DNA from: Palleniella muris
GTDB lineage: Bacteria > Bacteroidota > Bacteroidia > Bacteroidales > Bacteroidaceae
DNA length: 53,436 bases
Direction: 5' to 3'
Assembly (NCBI RefSeq): GCF_004792655.1
Contig: NZ_SRZC01000025.1
Location: 1 to 53,436, forward strand
Shown here: one piece after another, positions 21,317 to 29,224 of the stretch
Layout: each line of letters begins with the position of its first letter
Numbering within the stretch: the stretch's first letter is position 1
Program-made: the position numbers and the translations under genes
The notes under the pieces: generated by a model
Told to the model about the DNA's origin: nothing
Seen by the model: the letters and a program-made list of their open reading frames with translations, nothing else
The model's database searches: none

Positions 21317-23998
21317 ATGCGCCTTGCATTTGAAAACAAGAAGGTTCGTGACTACATTCAGAGAAATTATGAAGTCTTTGAGGATATTCTGCCATTGATG
21401 TACCAACCTCGTTCAGCAGGTATTCATGCCAGTGCTGTCATTGTTGTGCCTGAATATGTCAAAGGTCAAAAGGTAGAGTGCTTTAATGTATTGCCAGTGC
21501 GTAAGATGGATGGATTGCTTGTATCGGAAATATCTGGCAATGATGTTGATGCCATTGGACTTTTGAAGAATGACGTTCTTGGTATCGTTGAGCTAGAACG
21601 TATTGCTGATGTGCTTCGATTGATTCAGCAGAACTATGGCAAAACAATCACTATTGATGATATTCTGAATGGTGATTTGAACAATCAGAAGGTTTATCAG
21701 TTGATACGAAAGGGATTGACACAAGGTGTATTTCAGATGTCTGGTGATGGTATTACTCGCTACATTATGGGTATGAGACCTGATAACATAAACGACCTTA
21801 TTGCTTCAGTCGCCCTGTTTCGTCCTGGTACATTGGACTCTGGTGCCGCAGCTGGTTATGTCAAATGCAAGAATGGTCAAGAAACGCCAGAATATCTTTG
21901 GAGTACATACGATATCCTGAAAGATACATTTGGCTATATGTGCTACCAGGAACAAATCTCTCAGACTGCACAGAAAATTGGCAGTCTTTCCCTTGCTGAT
22001 GGTGTAAACTTGGTGAAGGCATTAAGTAAGAAGAAACTGGAGAAGGTTCGTAAGTTCAAGGATAAGTATTTTGATGGAGCAAAGAAGAATGGTTGCCCTA
22101 AAGAGGCTGCTGAAAGGATATGGAGCAATGTAGAAGATGCTGCAAAGTATTCATTCAACAAGTGTATCTGTGGAGATGAATATCTTTGGGGGCGTCATAA
22201 AACTCATGGCAATAAAAACGCCATTACCATTGCGGAAGCATATAAGACTATGAATGACCTCCAATGGGCAAAAAGACATAATAAACTTTCTCTACGCAGT
22301 AAATATTTGCGTTGTGGATACGGTACATGCTGGTCTTTGAATGCAGAAAAGAGACTTGTAATAAATAGAGTAAAGGACATTCGGTATGAGGGAGTGCGAC
22401 CTGTATACCGAATCACTTTGGAAACTGGGGAAACAATAGATGTAACATCTAACCATCGTCATCCAACTGTGAATGGCATTAAGCGTACAGATGAATTAAT
22501 CGTTGGCGTGGACGAAATGTATGTGCGCGCTGGATATGTCAAAGAGGATACATGTTACCGTTTTACAGACAAAGGGCGAATTAATAATACAGCATACCAC
22601 TCAAATGCCAATGTGGAACATTATACATACAACTCTCGCGTAGGTCATGAAGGGTTTATTCATCGTGACACGGCATACACTCGCCTTAAATATTACAAGA
22701 ATAATTTAATGAAAAATTATTGTGAAGAGTGTGGTGCGGAAAATTGCAGATTGGAAATTCATCACATCAATGGATGTCATGGTATAGCTGGTGAGAATTT
22801 CAACAATTTGCAAACGCTTTGTGTTAGCTGTCATAAGAAGAAACATTACGTAATGGGAAGAACGAAAATGGGGTGTAAGGGCATCTATACGCGCACATCA
22901 AAAATAATAGCTATTGATTATGTCGGTAAAAAGGATGTGTATGATGTGGAAATGGAAGCTCCGTACCATACCTTCACAACTGGCAATGGAGTTGTTACAC
23001 ACAATTCCCACGCAACGGCATACGGTCTCACAGGCTACATAGGGGCTTGGCTTAAAACATATTATCCCACAGCTTTCTATACTGTCATACTGAAGCATCA
23101 GAAGGAAAAGGAACTGCCAAAATTGATGCGAGAGATGAAGATTATGGGCGGCACAACAATAGTGGCTCCAGACATAAACGTTTCCGGTACAGATTTCATT
23201 ACAGACTTCAACACGGGAAACATACATTGGTCACTCAGCCGTATCAAGCAACTTGGTGTACGGGGAGTGAAATACATCATGGAGGACAGGGATAAATTCG
23301 GTCCCTACACCAGTATTGAAGAGTTTATAGACCGTATCTTCAAGTATAAGCTAAAGAAATATCAATATTGGGACGACCCGGATACAAAAGAGCAATATGA
23401 CCGTTGTCCTGTCAATGCAAGGGGTGTCAAGCACTTGATTATTGCCGGTGCTTTTGATAAAGTAGAGAATGTGCTGAGTGTCGTCGAGCGTTATGGCATA
23501 TTGGCAAGGGCGGCTTCACATCTTGGATTCGTCATTAAGCCGACGGAGATTCCTGAGGACTTGCGTGACAAGCATTACTTCTGGTCAGAACAGCAGATAA
23601 AACTTTCCGGCATGGGAGAAATTGACTATGAGCGCATCTTCAATGAGGAAAAAGCCCCACACTTTATTTTCTATCCGTTAAGTGCCCTAAATACAATTTA
23701 TGAGCAATCAAGTCAGGTAAGCAATCCTGCTATATGTGCTACTATTACGGAAGTGTCTGAAAAGTCTTTTAAGGACAAGAAAACAGGTGAGACAAAACAT
23801 TTCGGCAAAGTTCAGATACGTCAGAATACCGATATAGCGACAGTAATTCTTTGGCCGGATGCATGGGAAGCCAAAAGAGACATATTTACTGGCAAAGTCG
23901 GGCACATGGTCATATCGGGCGTCATGATAAAATATAGCGATTATGAAAAGAAGCTTGCGATGAATATTACGCCAAAGTCTTACACTAAAATCTTATAA
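21317..23998 (+). CDS. DNA polymerase III alpha, C-terminal part, with intein
   Basis: The extein parts match DnaE: RSAGIHASAVIVVP, the third palm aspartate in LLKNDVLGIVEL, GVFQMSGDGI, SVALFRPG, YQEQISQ and FNK-SHATAYGLTGY, then fingers and the OB region. DnaE copies template DNA during replication. The protein begins well inside the palm: the PHP domain and the two paired aspartates (DxD) are absent, and upstream codons in frame hit a TGA within 30 bases. An AAGGAGGGG site 7 bases before the ATG supports this start. So it is either a split polymerase or a 5' truncation. A 281-residue intein interrupts it at residue 283. First gene of a plus-strand operon. Confidence 0.8.
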   Translation: MRLAFENKKVRDYIQRNYEVFEDILPLMYQPRSAGIHASAVIVVPEYVKGQKVECFNVLPVRKMDGLLVSEISGNDVDAIGLLKNDVLGIVELERIADVLRLIQQNYGKTITIDDILNGDLNNQKVYQLIRKGLTQGVFQMSGDGITRYIMGMRPDNINDLIASVALFRPGTLDSGAAAGYVKCKNGQETPEYLWSTYDILKDTFGYMCYQEQISQTAQKIGSLSLADGVNLVKALSKKKLEKVRKFKDKYFDGAKKNGCPKEAAERIWSNVEDAAKYSFNKCICGDEYLWGRHKTHGNKNAITIAEAYKTMNDLQWAKRHNKLSLRSKYLRCGYGTCWSLNAEKRLVINRVKDIRYEGVRPVYRITLETGETIDVTSNHRHPTVNGIKRTDELIVGVDEMYVRAGYVKEDTCYRFTDKGRINNTAYHSNANVEHYTYNSRVGHEGFIHRDTAYTRLKYYKNNLMKNYCEECGAENCRLEIHHINGCHGIAGENFNNLQTLCVSCHKKKHYVMGRTKMGCKGIYTRTSKIIAIDYVGKKDVYDVEMEAPYHTFTTGNGVVTHNSHATAYGLTGYIGAWLKTYYPTAFYTVILKHQKEKELPKLMREMKIMGGTTIVAPDINVSGTDFITDFNTGNIHWSLSRIKQLGVRGVKYIMEDRDKFGPYTSIEEFIDRIFKYKLKKYQYWDDPDTKEQYDRCPVNARGVKHLIIAGAFDKVENVLSVVERYGILARAASHLGFVIKPTEIPEDLRDKHYFWSEQQIKLSGMGEIDYERIFNEEKAPHFIFYPLSALNTIYEQSSQVSNPAICATITEVSEKSFKDKKTGETKHFGKVQIRQNTDIATVILWPDAWEAKRDIFTGKVGHMVISGVMIKYSDYEKKLAMNITPKSYTKIL
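22163..23005 (+). other. HNH-type intein inside DnaE
   Basis: The insertion starts with Cys (CICGDEYLWG), has a block-B-like motif (TSNHRHPT), and ends with VVTHN followed by Ser of the C-extein, the standard splice residues. It interrupts the conserved FNK/SHAxAY site of DnaE. The middle contains an HNH homing endonuclease: CEECG, EIHHINGCHG, NLQTLCVSCHKKKH. It should excise itself from the protein and could spread by cutting intein-less dnaE alleles. All key residues look intact. Confidence 0.9.
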
Positions 23999-24000
23999 GT

Positions 24001-24894
24001 ATGCCATTTGTATATGAAGAAGACATCGATGTTCCAATACCCAAGGTCAGCAAAAAGACCATAAGCTTTGAGGAGGAGTACTACAGGTTTGTCGAGTCAG
24101 CCAATCAGCCATTGGAGATAGGGCACGTGAAAAGACCCGTAGGCAGAAGGAACTATCTGGATAAATTGTTAAACCGCAAAAGACAGCTTACCATACAGTT
24201 TGTGAGATTCAATGTAATAGATTATGACGCCTACAATAAATTCCAATTGTACAGTATGGCGAAAAGTGCGCAGCGCAGCAAAAAACATCCTTTCCGCTGT
24301 AGAGTTGGAAAATTCACATTATTTGATATTTTAAGGACTGAAATGATAGGAAGAATCAGAGACTATTTGGAGGAGAAGCCAGTGAAAAAGAAAATATTGT
24401 GTATAGTCGGAGAGTCTGGCGTTGGGAAGACACTTGCCTCTTTGCATTTACAGAACCATTTAGGGGCAAATGTAATCTGCTCTTTTACAACCAGGCCACC
24501 ACGCGAAACAGAGGAGGAAGGCAGGGAGCATCACTTTGTAGATGTTGTACCTCCACCGGAAGAACTGCTTGCTTTTTCGGTATTCGGCAATTATAGATAC
24601 TATGCCACAAAAGCGCAGGTGTTCGGGCCATGCACAGTGTATGTGATAGACGAAAAGGGACTTCTTGACCTTCGGAAACGCTGGAAAGACGAATATGAAA
24701 TATACTCTGTCTATATCACTCGCAAGAAAATGCTGAGGCGGAGAAGGAATGTGCCAGACTGTAGAATGAGACGTGACAACTATCGCCTGACGCTGGATTT
24801 AAGTTTTTATAACTATGTTGTCAACAACAATTCGACAAAAAAATGTCTATTTGAAAGTATCGAATCAATCTACAACGAAGTAAAGGATAAATAA
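24001..24894 (+). CDS. Guanylate-kinase-like protein with N-terminal extension
   Basis: Residues about 130-297 resemble guanylate kinase: Walker A GESGVGKT at 137-144 and the GMP-binding segment SFTTRPPRETEEEGREHHF. GMP kinase makes GDP from GMP and ATP, supplying precursors for DNA synthesis; phages often carry nucleotide kinases. The first 130 residues are an extra basic region with no family match (RNYLDKLLNRKRQLTIQF). Two bases separate it from DnaE and three from the exonuclease gene, so the three form one operon. The role of the extension is unknown. Confidence 0.65.
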   Translation: MPFVYEEDIDVPIPKVSKKTISFEEEYYRFVESANQPLEIGHVKRPVGRRNYLDKLLNRKRQLTIQFVRFNVIDYDAYNKFQLYSMAKSAQRSKKHPFRCRVGKFTLFDILRTEMIGRIRDYLEEKPVKKKILCIVGESGVGKTLASLHLQNHLGANVICSFTTRPPRETEEEGREHHFVDVVPPPEELLAFSVFGNYRYYATKAQVFGPCTVYVIDEKGLLDLRKRWKDEYEIYSVYITRKKMLRRRRNVPDCRMRRDNYRLTLDLSFYNYVVNNNSTKKCLFESIESIYNEVKDK

Positions 24895-24897
24895 AAT

Positions 24898-25674
24898 ATG
24901 GCAGCACCCAAAACAAAAAGCACAATACTGACAGCATTCGTCCTTGATTTTGAGACAGGAGGGCTGGATTGTCAGAAATGTGGAGCGACACAACTTTCTA
25001 TTCACGCAATAAGAATGGATACGTTTGAAGTTATGAACACGCTTAACCTGTATTTCGCCCCATACGCATATCAGGCACTGGGAAAACCAAAACGGAAAAC
25101 TCTGAAAAGCAAATATGATATTGAGGAGCCTCCAATGATGGAATATACAGAAAGGGCATTTGAGGTGTCGGGACTGAACATGGAGATTCTCGAAACGAAA
25201 GGACTGCCGTTGATAGAAGCCTGCGAACAGATTCTTCAGTTTATAAAAGACAATACATTTGATGTGAAGAGAAATTGCCGCCCCATACTTGTTGGACAGA
25301 ATATTATGTTTGACATCGGCTTCCTGACCCAGATATTCAACTATGCCGGATTGTGGAATGAATTGACAAAATTGCTGAGAGGGGTCAAGGACTTTTGGGG
25401 AAACTTTCAGCCCTATTACCTTGATACAATTGTATTCAGCCAACTTGCATTAAGTCATATTCCGGAAATAGAAAGCTGGAGTCTTGGTGAATTATGTGAA
25501 ATATTGGGGATAGAGCTGGATGATGCCCATGATGCAGATGCCGATACAGAGGCTACAAGGGAAGTTGTGCGGATTCTTACGGCAAGAATGAGAAATGAGG
25601 ACGCTGATACTGATGGGGCGGGCTCATTGGTGAAAACGAAGAAAATAAAAACAAGGGAACATTTTAAGATTTGA
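24898..25674 (+). CDS. DnaQ-like 3'-5' exonuclease (DEDDh)
   Basis: Motif ExoI is VLDFETGG (D17, E19), ExoII is GQNIMFDIGFL, and ExoIII is DDAHDADADTEAT, giving the D-E-D-D-h set of the epsilon/DnaQ family. It should proofread by removing mismatched 3' nucleotides. The 258-residue length is normal. Located in the same operon as the DnaE fragment, it is probably the proofreading partner of the element's polymerase. The C-terminal 40 residues are a charged tail that could bind the polymerase. Confidence 0.85.
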   Translation: MAAPKTKSTILTAFVLDFETGGLDCQKCGATQLSIHAIRMDTFEVMNTLNLYFAPYAYQALGKPKRKTLKSKYDIEEPPMMEYTERAFEVSGLNMEILETKGLPLIEACEQILQFIKDNTFDVKRNCRPILVGQNIMFDIGFLTQIFNYAGLWNELTKLLRGVKDFWGNFQPYYLDTIVFSQLALSHIPEIESWSLGELCEILGIELDDAHDADADTEATREVVRILTARMRNEDADTDGAGSLVKTKKIKTREHFKI

Positions 25675-25678
25675 AACT

Positions 25679-26056
25679 ATGGGAAGTAAATTTAGATTCA
25701 ATCCTTCCACGGGAACGATGGAGGCTGAGAGTAGAGTTGAGGCAGACACAAAGGAGCAAAAAATATCTCAGGATTCAATGCGGAAAGTACATCTAAAGGC
25801 AGGGGGCAAACCGAACGTTTCAAGCACTGAAGGGATAGTACAGTTCCGTGAAAGAAGTGATTATACAATTTTTCAATTTATAGAGCCGAGAACCCAAAAC
25901 GTACTTGGGTATATCGGCGGATATGCGCTTGATTTCAGTTTTAACTTGGAGCAAATAAAGAGTACTGAACGCATGGAACAGCTACTTGAAGGTATGAAGG
26001 GGCTATTCCGTAAAATGATTGCAGAACAAATTTTACGGCAGGTGGATAAAAAGTAA
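25679..26056 (+). CDS. Hypothetical protein, 125 aa
   Basis: The N-terminal half is polar and probably disordered; the C-terminal half has strands (YTIFQFIEPRTQNVLGYIGG) and a helix (ERMEQLLEGMKGLFRKMI). Unknown family. It follows the exonuclease by 4 bases, so it belongs to the replication operon. Confidence 0.55.
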   Translation: MGSKFRFNPSTGTMEAESRVEADTKEQKISQDSMRKVHLKAGGKPNVSSTEGIVQFRERSDYTIFQFIEPRTQNVLGYIGGYALDFSFNLEQIKSTERMEQLLEGMKGLFRKMIAEQILRQVDKK

Positions 26057-26124
26057 AACTATCTACGTTGATTTTGTTTATTATTATATATCAAATAGTG
26101 CAAATCAAATATAAGTATAAAATA

Positions 26125-26622
26125 ATGGAAATCAACAATAAATACTTGACAGACGATGAAGCAAAGTTCTGTTTGCTTTACGTTAATGCCGCGGCTCCTT
26201 ATGCCGGAAATGCAAGACTGTGCTACCAAAAGGTGTTTCCTGACGCACCGGATGAAATTGCGAACTTCGAGGCAAAGAGGCTTATGAAGAAAGAGGCTGT
26301 GAGTGAACGCATCAAAGAGCTCAATGCGATTTCCTTCCACATGGCTGAATTTATCAAGCCACAGACTACAGAGACACTTCTAAAAATTATGCATGAATGT
26401 GCAGAGGGCACTTATTGCGACAAAGATGGTAACGAGCAGTCCCCGGCAGCATTGAGGGCTGTTTCCGTTCATGCAGCAAAAGAGCTTAATTCTATGTATG
26501 GAATCAAGGAGGAAATAGCTCACAAGGTCAAGATTGAGGGGGATGGTCAAACAGGCATGGTCTTCAATTTGATAATGCCTGAGACAAAGGAAAACGACTT
26601 AAATATTGACAACAATGGATAG
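26125..26622 (+). CDS. Terminase small subunit-like protein
   Basis: I start at the ATG at 26125 (MEINNKYLTDDEAKFCLLYV), as the 19 residues before it look non-coding. The pattern is that of small terminases: an N-terminal helix-turn-helix region with LTDDEAKFCLLYVNAA, a paired-helix segment and EAKRLMKKEAVSERIKELNA. Small terminase recognises phage DNA for packaging. No large terminase gene follows, which is unusual; it may lie outside the window. The downstream gene overlaps its end by 17 bases. Confidence 0.6.
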   Translation: MEINNKYLTDDEAKFCLLYVNAAAPYAGNARLCYQKVFPDAPDEIANFEAKRLMKKEAVSERIKELNAISFHMAEFIKPQTTETLLKIMHECAEGTYCDKDGNEQSPAALRAVSVHAAKELNSMYGIKEEIAHKVKIEGDGQTGMVFNLIMPETKENDLNIDNNG

Positions 26623-26911
26623 AACTGCAATATTTATTGCCCAGAATTTCAAGACAATCGTGTCCTGTATTGGTGTCGTCTTAGCCTTTTATATACAATA
26701 TCAAATCAATATGGTAAGGGTTACTCAGTTGGAAAACGAACTTGTAAAAATGCATGCCCAACTGGACTCTCAGTATCAAAAGTTGGATGCCATTAAACTT
26801 GACAAGAGCGTATTTGAGGCAACGACAAAACAGTGGGCATCCATGTCTCAGGATATTCGAGAAATACGAACAACACTTGAAGGAATCTTACAGAGTGAAC
26901 ATGATAAATAA
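26606..26911 (+). CDS. Membrane protein with coiled coil, 101 aa
   Basis: One membrane segment (TIVSCIGVVLAFYIQYQI) near the N-terminus, then a coiled coil (LENELVKMHAQLDSQYQKLD). Together with the endolysin three genes downstream this looks like part of a lysis cassette, for example a holin-like or anchoring protein. The exact class is unclear. The gene overlaps both neighbours, so translation is coupled. Confidence 0.5.
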   Translation: MTTMDRTAIFIAQNFKTIVSCIGVVLAFYIQYQINMVRVTQLENELVKMHAQLDSQYQKLDAIKLDKSVFEATTKQWASMSQDIREIRTTLEGILQSEHDK

Positions 26912-27155
26912 AGGTGATAGAGTAACAGTAAAAATCAGCCGTGATTTGCTGATAATGGGGCTTGGACCTCTTATAGGAAAAGGAGGTGTTGTCACTCAGC
27001 CAATGACAAAACACAAAACTCCCGGGGCGATGGTAAAAGTAGATGAAAAATTTATGGACTATTCCTTATGGTTTATTCCCATTAAGTCCATATCTGTCAA
27101 TAAGACAAATTCACGGCAGAATAAAATCAAAATGCTGAAAGAGGCAGTTCTATGA
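26901..27155 (+). CDS. Hypothetical protein, 84 aa
   Basis: I place the start at the ATG at 26901 (MINKGDRVTVKISRDLLIMG), overlapping the upstream gene by 11 bases. Beta-rich small protein with several Gly and Lys residues (GKGGVVTQPM), SH3-like in feel. It ends one base before the endolysin start. Unknown family. Confidence 0.5.
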   Translation: MINKGDRVTVKISRDLLIMGLGPLIGKGGVVTQPMTKHKTPGAMVKVDEKFMDYSLWFIPIKSISVNKTNSRQNKIKMLKEAVL

Positions 27156-27156
27156 C

Positions 27157-27771
27157 ATGCAAATTACACGAGAACAGATAATTGCAATAATGCCATGTGC
27201 AAATAACAGCGTTGACAAATATCTTCCATACATAAACAAATACGCAGAGGAGTTTCAGGTAAATACTTCTTTGCGTATAGTTCATTTTCTTGCACAAGTT
27301 GCAGTGGAATCTAATGAACTGAGGTGTGTGGAGGAAAATCTCAATTATTCGTCAAAAGGATTACTAACAACATTTCCTAAGTATTTTTCCAGGAATACAG
27401 CCGCTCTATATGCCCGTAAACCGGAGAAAATTGCCAACAAGGTTTATGCCAATAGGTGTGGAAACGGGAATGAGGCGTCTGGAGATGGCTGGAGATACCG
27501 CGGACGGGGATTGTTTCAGCTTACATTCAGAGCAAATTACAGTGCTTATAAGACATATTGCGGATTTGATGTAGTGAATAAGCCGGACTTGATAGCCCAG
27601 CCACTTGGAGCGACACGTTCAGCCTTTTGGTACTGGTGGAAACACGGCTTGAACTTGTTGGCAGATGCTGACAATACCATTGCTATCAGAAAGAAGATAA
27701 ATGGAGGAACAAATGGCTTGCCGGATGTTCAGAAATATGTGGAAAGAGGAAAAAAGGTTTTTAATATATGA
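27157..27771 (+). CDS. GH19 endolysin (chitinase-like muramidase)
   Basis: A 204-residue glycoside hydrolase family 19 domain: FLAQVAVESNELRCVEENLNY holds the catalytic acids (E51 and E60), followed by GDGWRYRGRGLFQLTFRANY and FWYWWKHGLN. Phage enzymes of this family cut peptidoglycan at the end of infection. There is no signal peptide, so release would need a holin. It overlaps the next gene by four bases (ATGA). Confidence 0.85.
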   Translation: MQITREQIIAIMPCANNSVDKYLPYINKYAEEFQVNTSLRIVHFLAQVAVESNELRCVEENLNYSSKGLLTTFPKYFSRNTAALYARKPEKIANKVYANRCGNGNEASGDGWRYRGRGLFQLTFRANYSAYKTYCGFDVVNKPDLIAQPLGATRSAFWYWWKHGLNLLADADNTIAIRKKINGGTNGLPDVQKYVERGKKVFNI

Positions 27772-28352
27772 CAAGATTTGGTATAGTATTGATAATTGTG
27801 GCATTACTGGGATATTCCGGCCGTGCCACAATGGCTTATATGGAGCAGTCCAAAAAGACAAAAGCCTTGGCTCAGACAATTAATGTGCTAAACCAGAATG
27901 TGGAAACTTGCAAAATACGGTTAAGCGATTCAGTTGCGATATACGCCGCGAGAGTTGAGAACTTGAATATGACAATTGATAATCTCCGGCATCGTTATCA
28001 GGATTTGTTGAAAGGCAACGGGATTAAGCCGAAAGAGGTGACTGCCATTACTGAAGTAGGGGTCGCTACTCACAATGTTGACACGGTACAGGTTGTAATT
28101 GACAGATTCGGAGGGTTAATGGCTTCATATACTGATGATTTTGCAACAATCAGCGTCAATATAGATAGTGCGAGAACTGCAATTATAGATTACAGTATCA
28201 GGGACTCCATAACGGTAATAAATTATCAAAAGAAACATAGTCTGCTGTTTGGTTTGATTAGATGGAAGGAAAATACAAGGACGGTCGTGTTCAGTAAGAA
28301 TCCCAAGACAAGGATTGCTGGCGTTACTGCCATAAACAATATGGAGAAATGA
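27768..28352 (+). CDS. Spanin-like or lysis-accessory membrane protein, 194 aa
   Basis: N-terminal membrane segment (FGIVLIIVALLGYSGRATMA) followed by a coiled coil (QTINVLNQNVETCKIRLSDS, RVENLNMTIDNLRHRY) and a beta-rich C-terminal domain. Position after an endolysin and this topology match phage inner-membrane spanin subunits or similar proteins in Bacteroidales phages. The spanin role is inference. Confidence 0.5.
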   Translation: MTRFGIVLIIVALLGYSGRATMAYMEQSKKTKALAQTINVLNQNVETCKIRLSDSVAIYAARVENLNMTIDNLRHRYQDLLKGNGIKPKEVTAITEVGVATHNVDTVQVVIDRFGGLMASYTDDFATISVNIDSARTAIIDYSIRDSITVINYQKKHSLLFGLIRWKENTRTVVFSKNPKTRIAGVTAINNMEK

Positions 28353-28427
28353 CTTATTTTGACAGCAACCTTTGCCCTCAAACGTGCCGACAATGACAAA
28401 GATTCCATAAAAACAAGAATAAGACAA

Positions 28428-28463
28428 ATAGCCCCGGTCAATAATGGCCGAGGCTATATTTTG
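28428..28463. terminator. Bidirectional terminator between convergent operons
   Basis: Stem ATAGCCCCGG (28428-28437) with CCGAGGCTAT (28448-28457), one mismatch, followed by TATTTT on the plus strand. It separates the lysis operon (ending at 28352) from the convergent RloB-like gene (ending at 28477). Confidence 0.6.
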
Positions 28464-28476
28464 TGAGACAACTATT

Positions 28477-28848
28477 TTAATGTTTATGGAACTTATTTTC
28501 TGGAAAGTAGTAGTATAGGAACATTGGGAATGCGTTAAGTATTGCAACCTCCTCATTTTTATCTACATGTTTTGCAACCTGAGCATCAAAGACGGGCAAC
28601 TGTTCAACATCGCTTTTATGTTCTGGCCATGAAACACTATCCGTTGTTAACATGTTAGCCTTAATGGCATGCTGCTGTACTATTAACTCCCAATTCGCTC
28701 TGTCTTTTAAATATGCATAACCTCTATAAAAGCAAAATCCTTTGGCCGCCTTCTTGAATTTATCTCCACAGCTGTTCTCACGTTTAACAATATATGTATG
28801 AAATTGTTTGTCCGGTAATTCTTTGGTATATTGGATACTTTCAATCAT
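28477..28848 (-). CDS. RloB/AbiLii-like protein, C-terminal part (out of frame)
   Basis: The frame is open further upstream, from 28923, reading NKQIFELLEFFDEETDNGKL and on into this segment, so it is the C-terminal half of the protein begun at 29224. It is not likely to be a separate gene. It contains HxxxxxRE (TYIVKRENSCGDKF) and a Trp/Lys-rich helix. Removing one base from the A7 tract at 28922-28928 joins both halves into about 248 residues. Confidence 0.5.
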   Translation of the reverse strand: MIESIQYTKELPDKQFHTYIVKRENSCGDKFKKAAKGFCFYRGYAYLKDRANWELIVQQHAIKANMLTTDSVSWPEHKSDVEQLPVFDAQVAKHVDKNEEVAILNAFPMFLYYYFPENKFHKH

Positions 28849-28918
28849 AGGATAACTGATAAATAGTTTTCCGTTATCTGTTTCCTCGTCAAAGAACTCC
28901 AGTAGCTCAAAGATTTGC

Positions 28919-29224
28919 TTATTTTTTTGTTTTCAGATTGCCGTTATAGAAATCATAATCAAAAAAGAGATAGATAGACTGAAAGTCGGAACTCTTGTAT
29001 TGAAAAATCTCATTGTGAGGGTCTGTTTTCTTGATTTCAGTCTTCAGTACATCAACGGTATCGCCAAATCCACCAAAATCATCCTTCAGGCGTTTGTAGA
29101 ATGTATATATGCTGCTACAGAATGAACACAATATCTGGTCATTGCTTCTGGAAAAGAACAGAGTCTTTATACCGTCATATAGGGCTGGTTCATATTTTTC
29201 CCCTTCAAAAATAAATAGTATCAT
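28919..29224 (-). CDS. RloB/AbiLii-like protein, N-terminal part (frameshifted)
   Basis: MILFIFEGEKYEPALYDGIK resembles the TOPRIM-like start of RloB-type proteins (I-x-x-E-G-E-K-x-E), and IYLFFDYDF supplies the later DxD. These proteins accompany AAA ATPases in RloAB and AbiL-type defence units. The frame stops at TAA right after seven A residues; the rest of the protein continues in the +1 frame. A single inserted A is the simplest cause. The ATG overlaps the ATPase stop by four bases, so the pair is coupled. Confidence 0.5.
   Translation of the reverse strand: MILFIFEGEKYEPALYDGIKTLFFSRSNDQILCSFCSSIYTFYKRLKDDFGGFGDTVDVLKTEIKKTDPHNEIFQYKSSDFQSIYLFFDYDFYNGNLKTKK

Noticed and set aside
28919..28928. 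Programmed -1 frameshift at A_AAA_AAA in the RloB-like gene
   Set aside because: The slippery heptamer is in the right register, but the downstream coding frame is +1, not -1; a -1 shift would enter the wrong frame.
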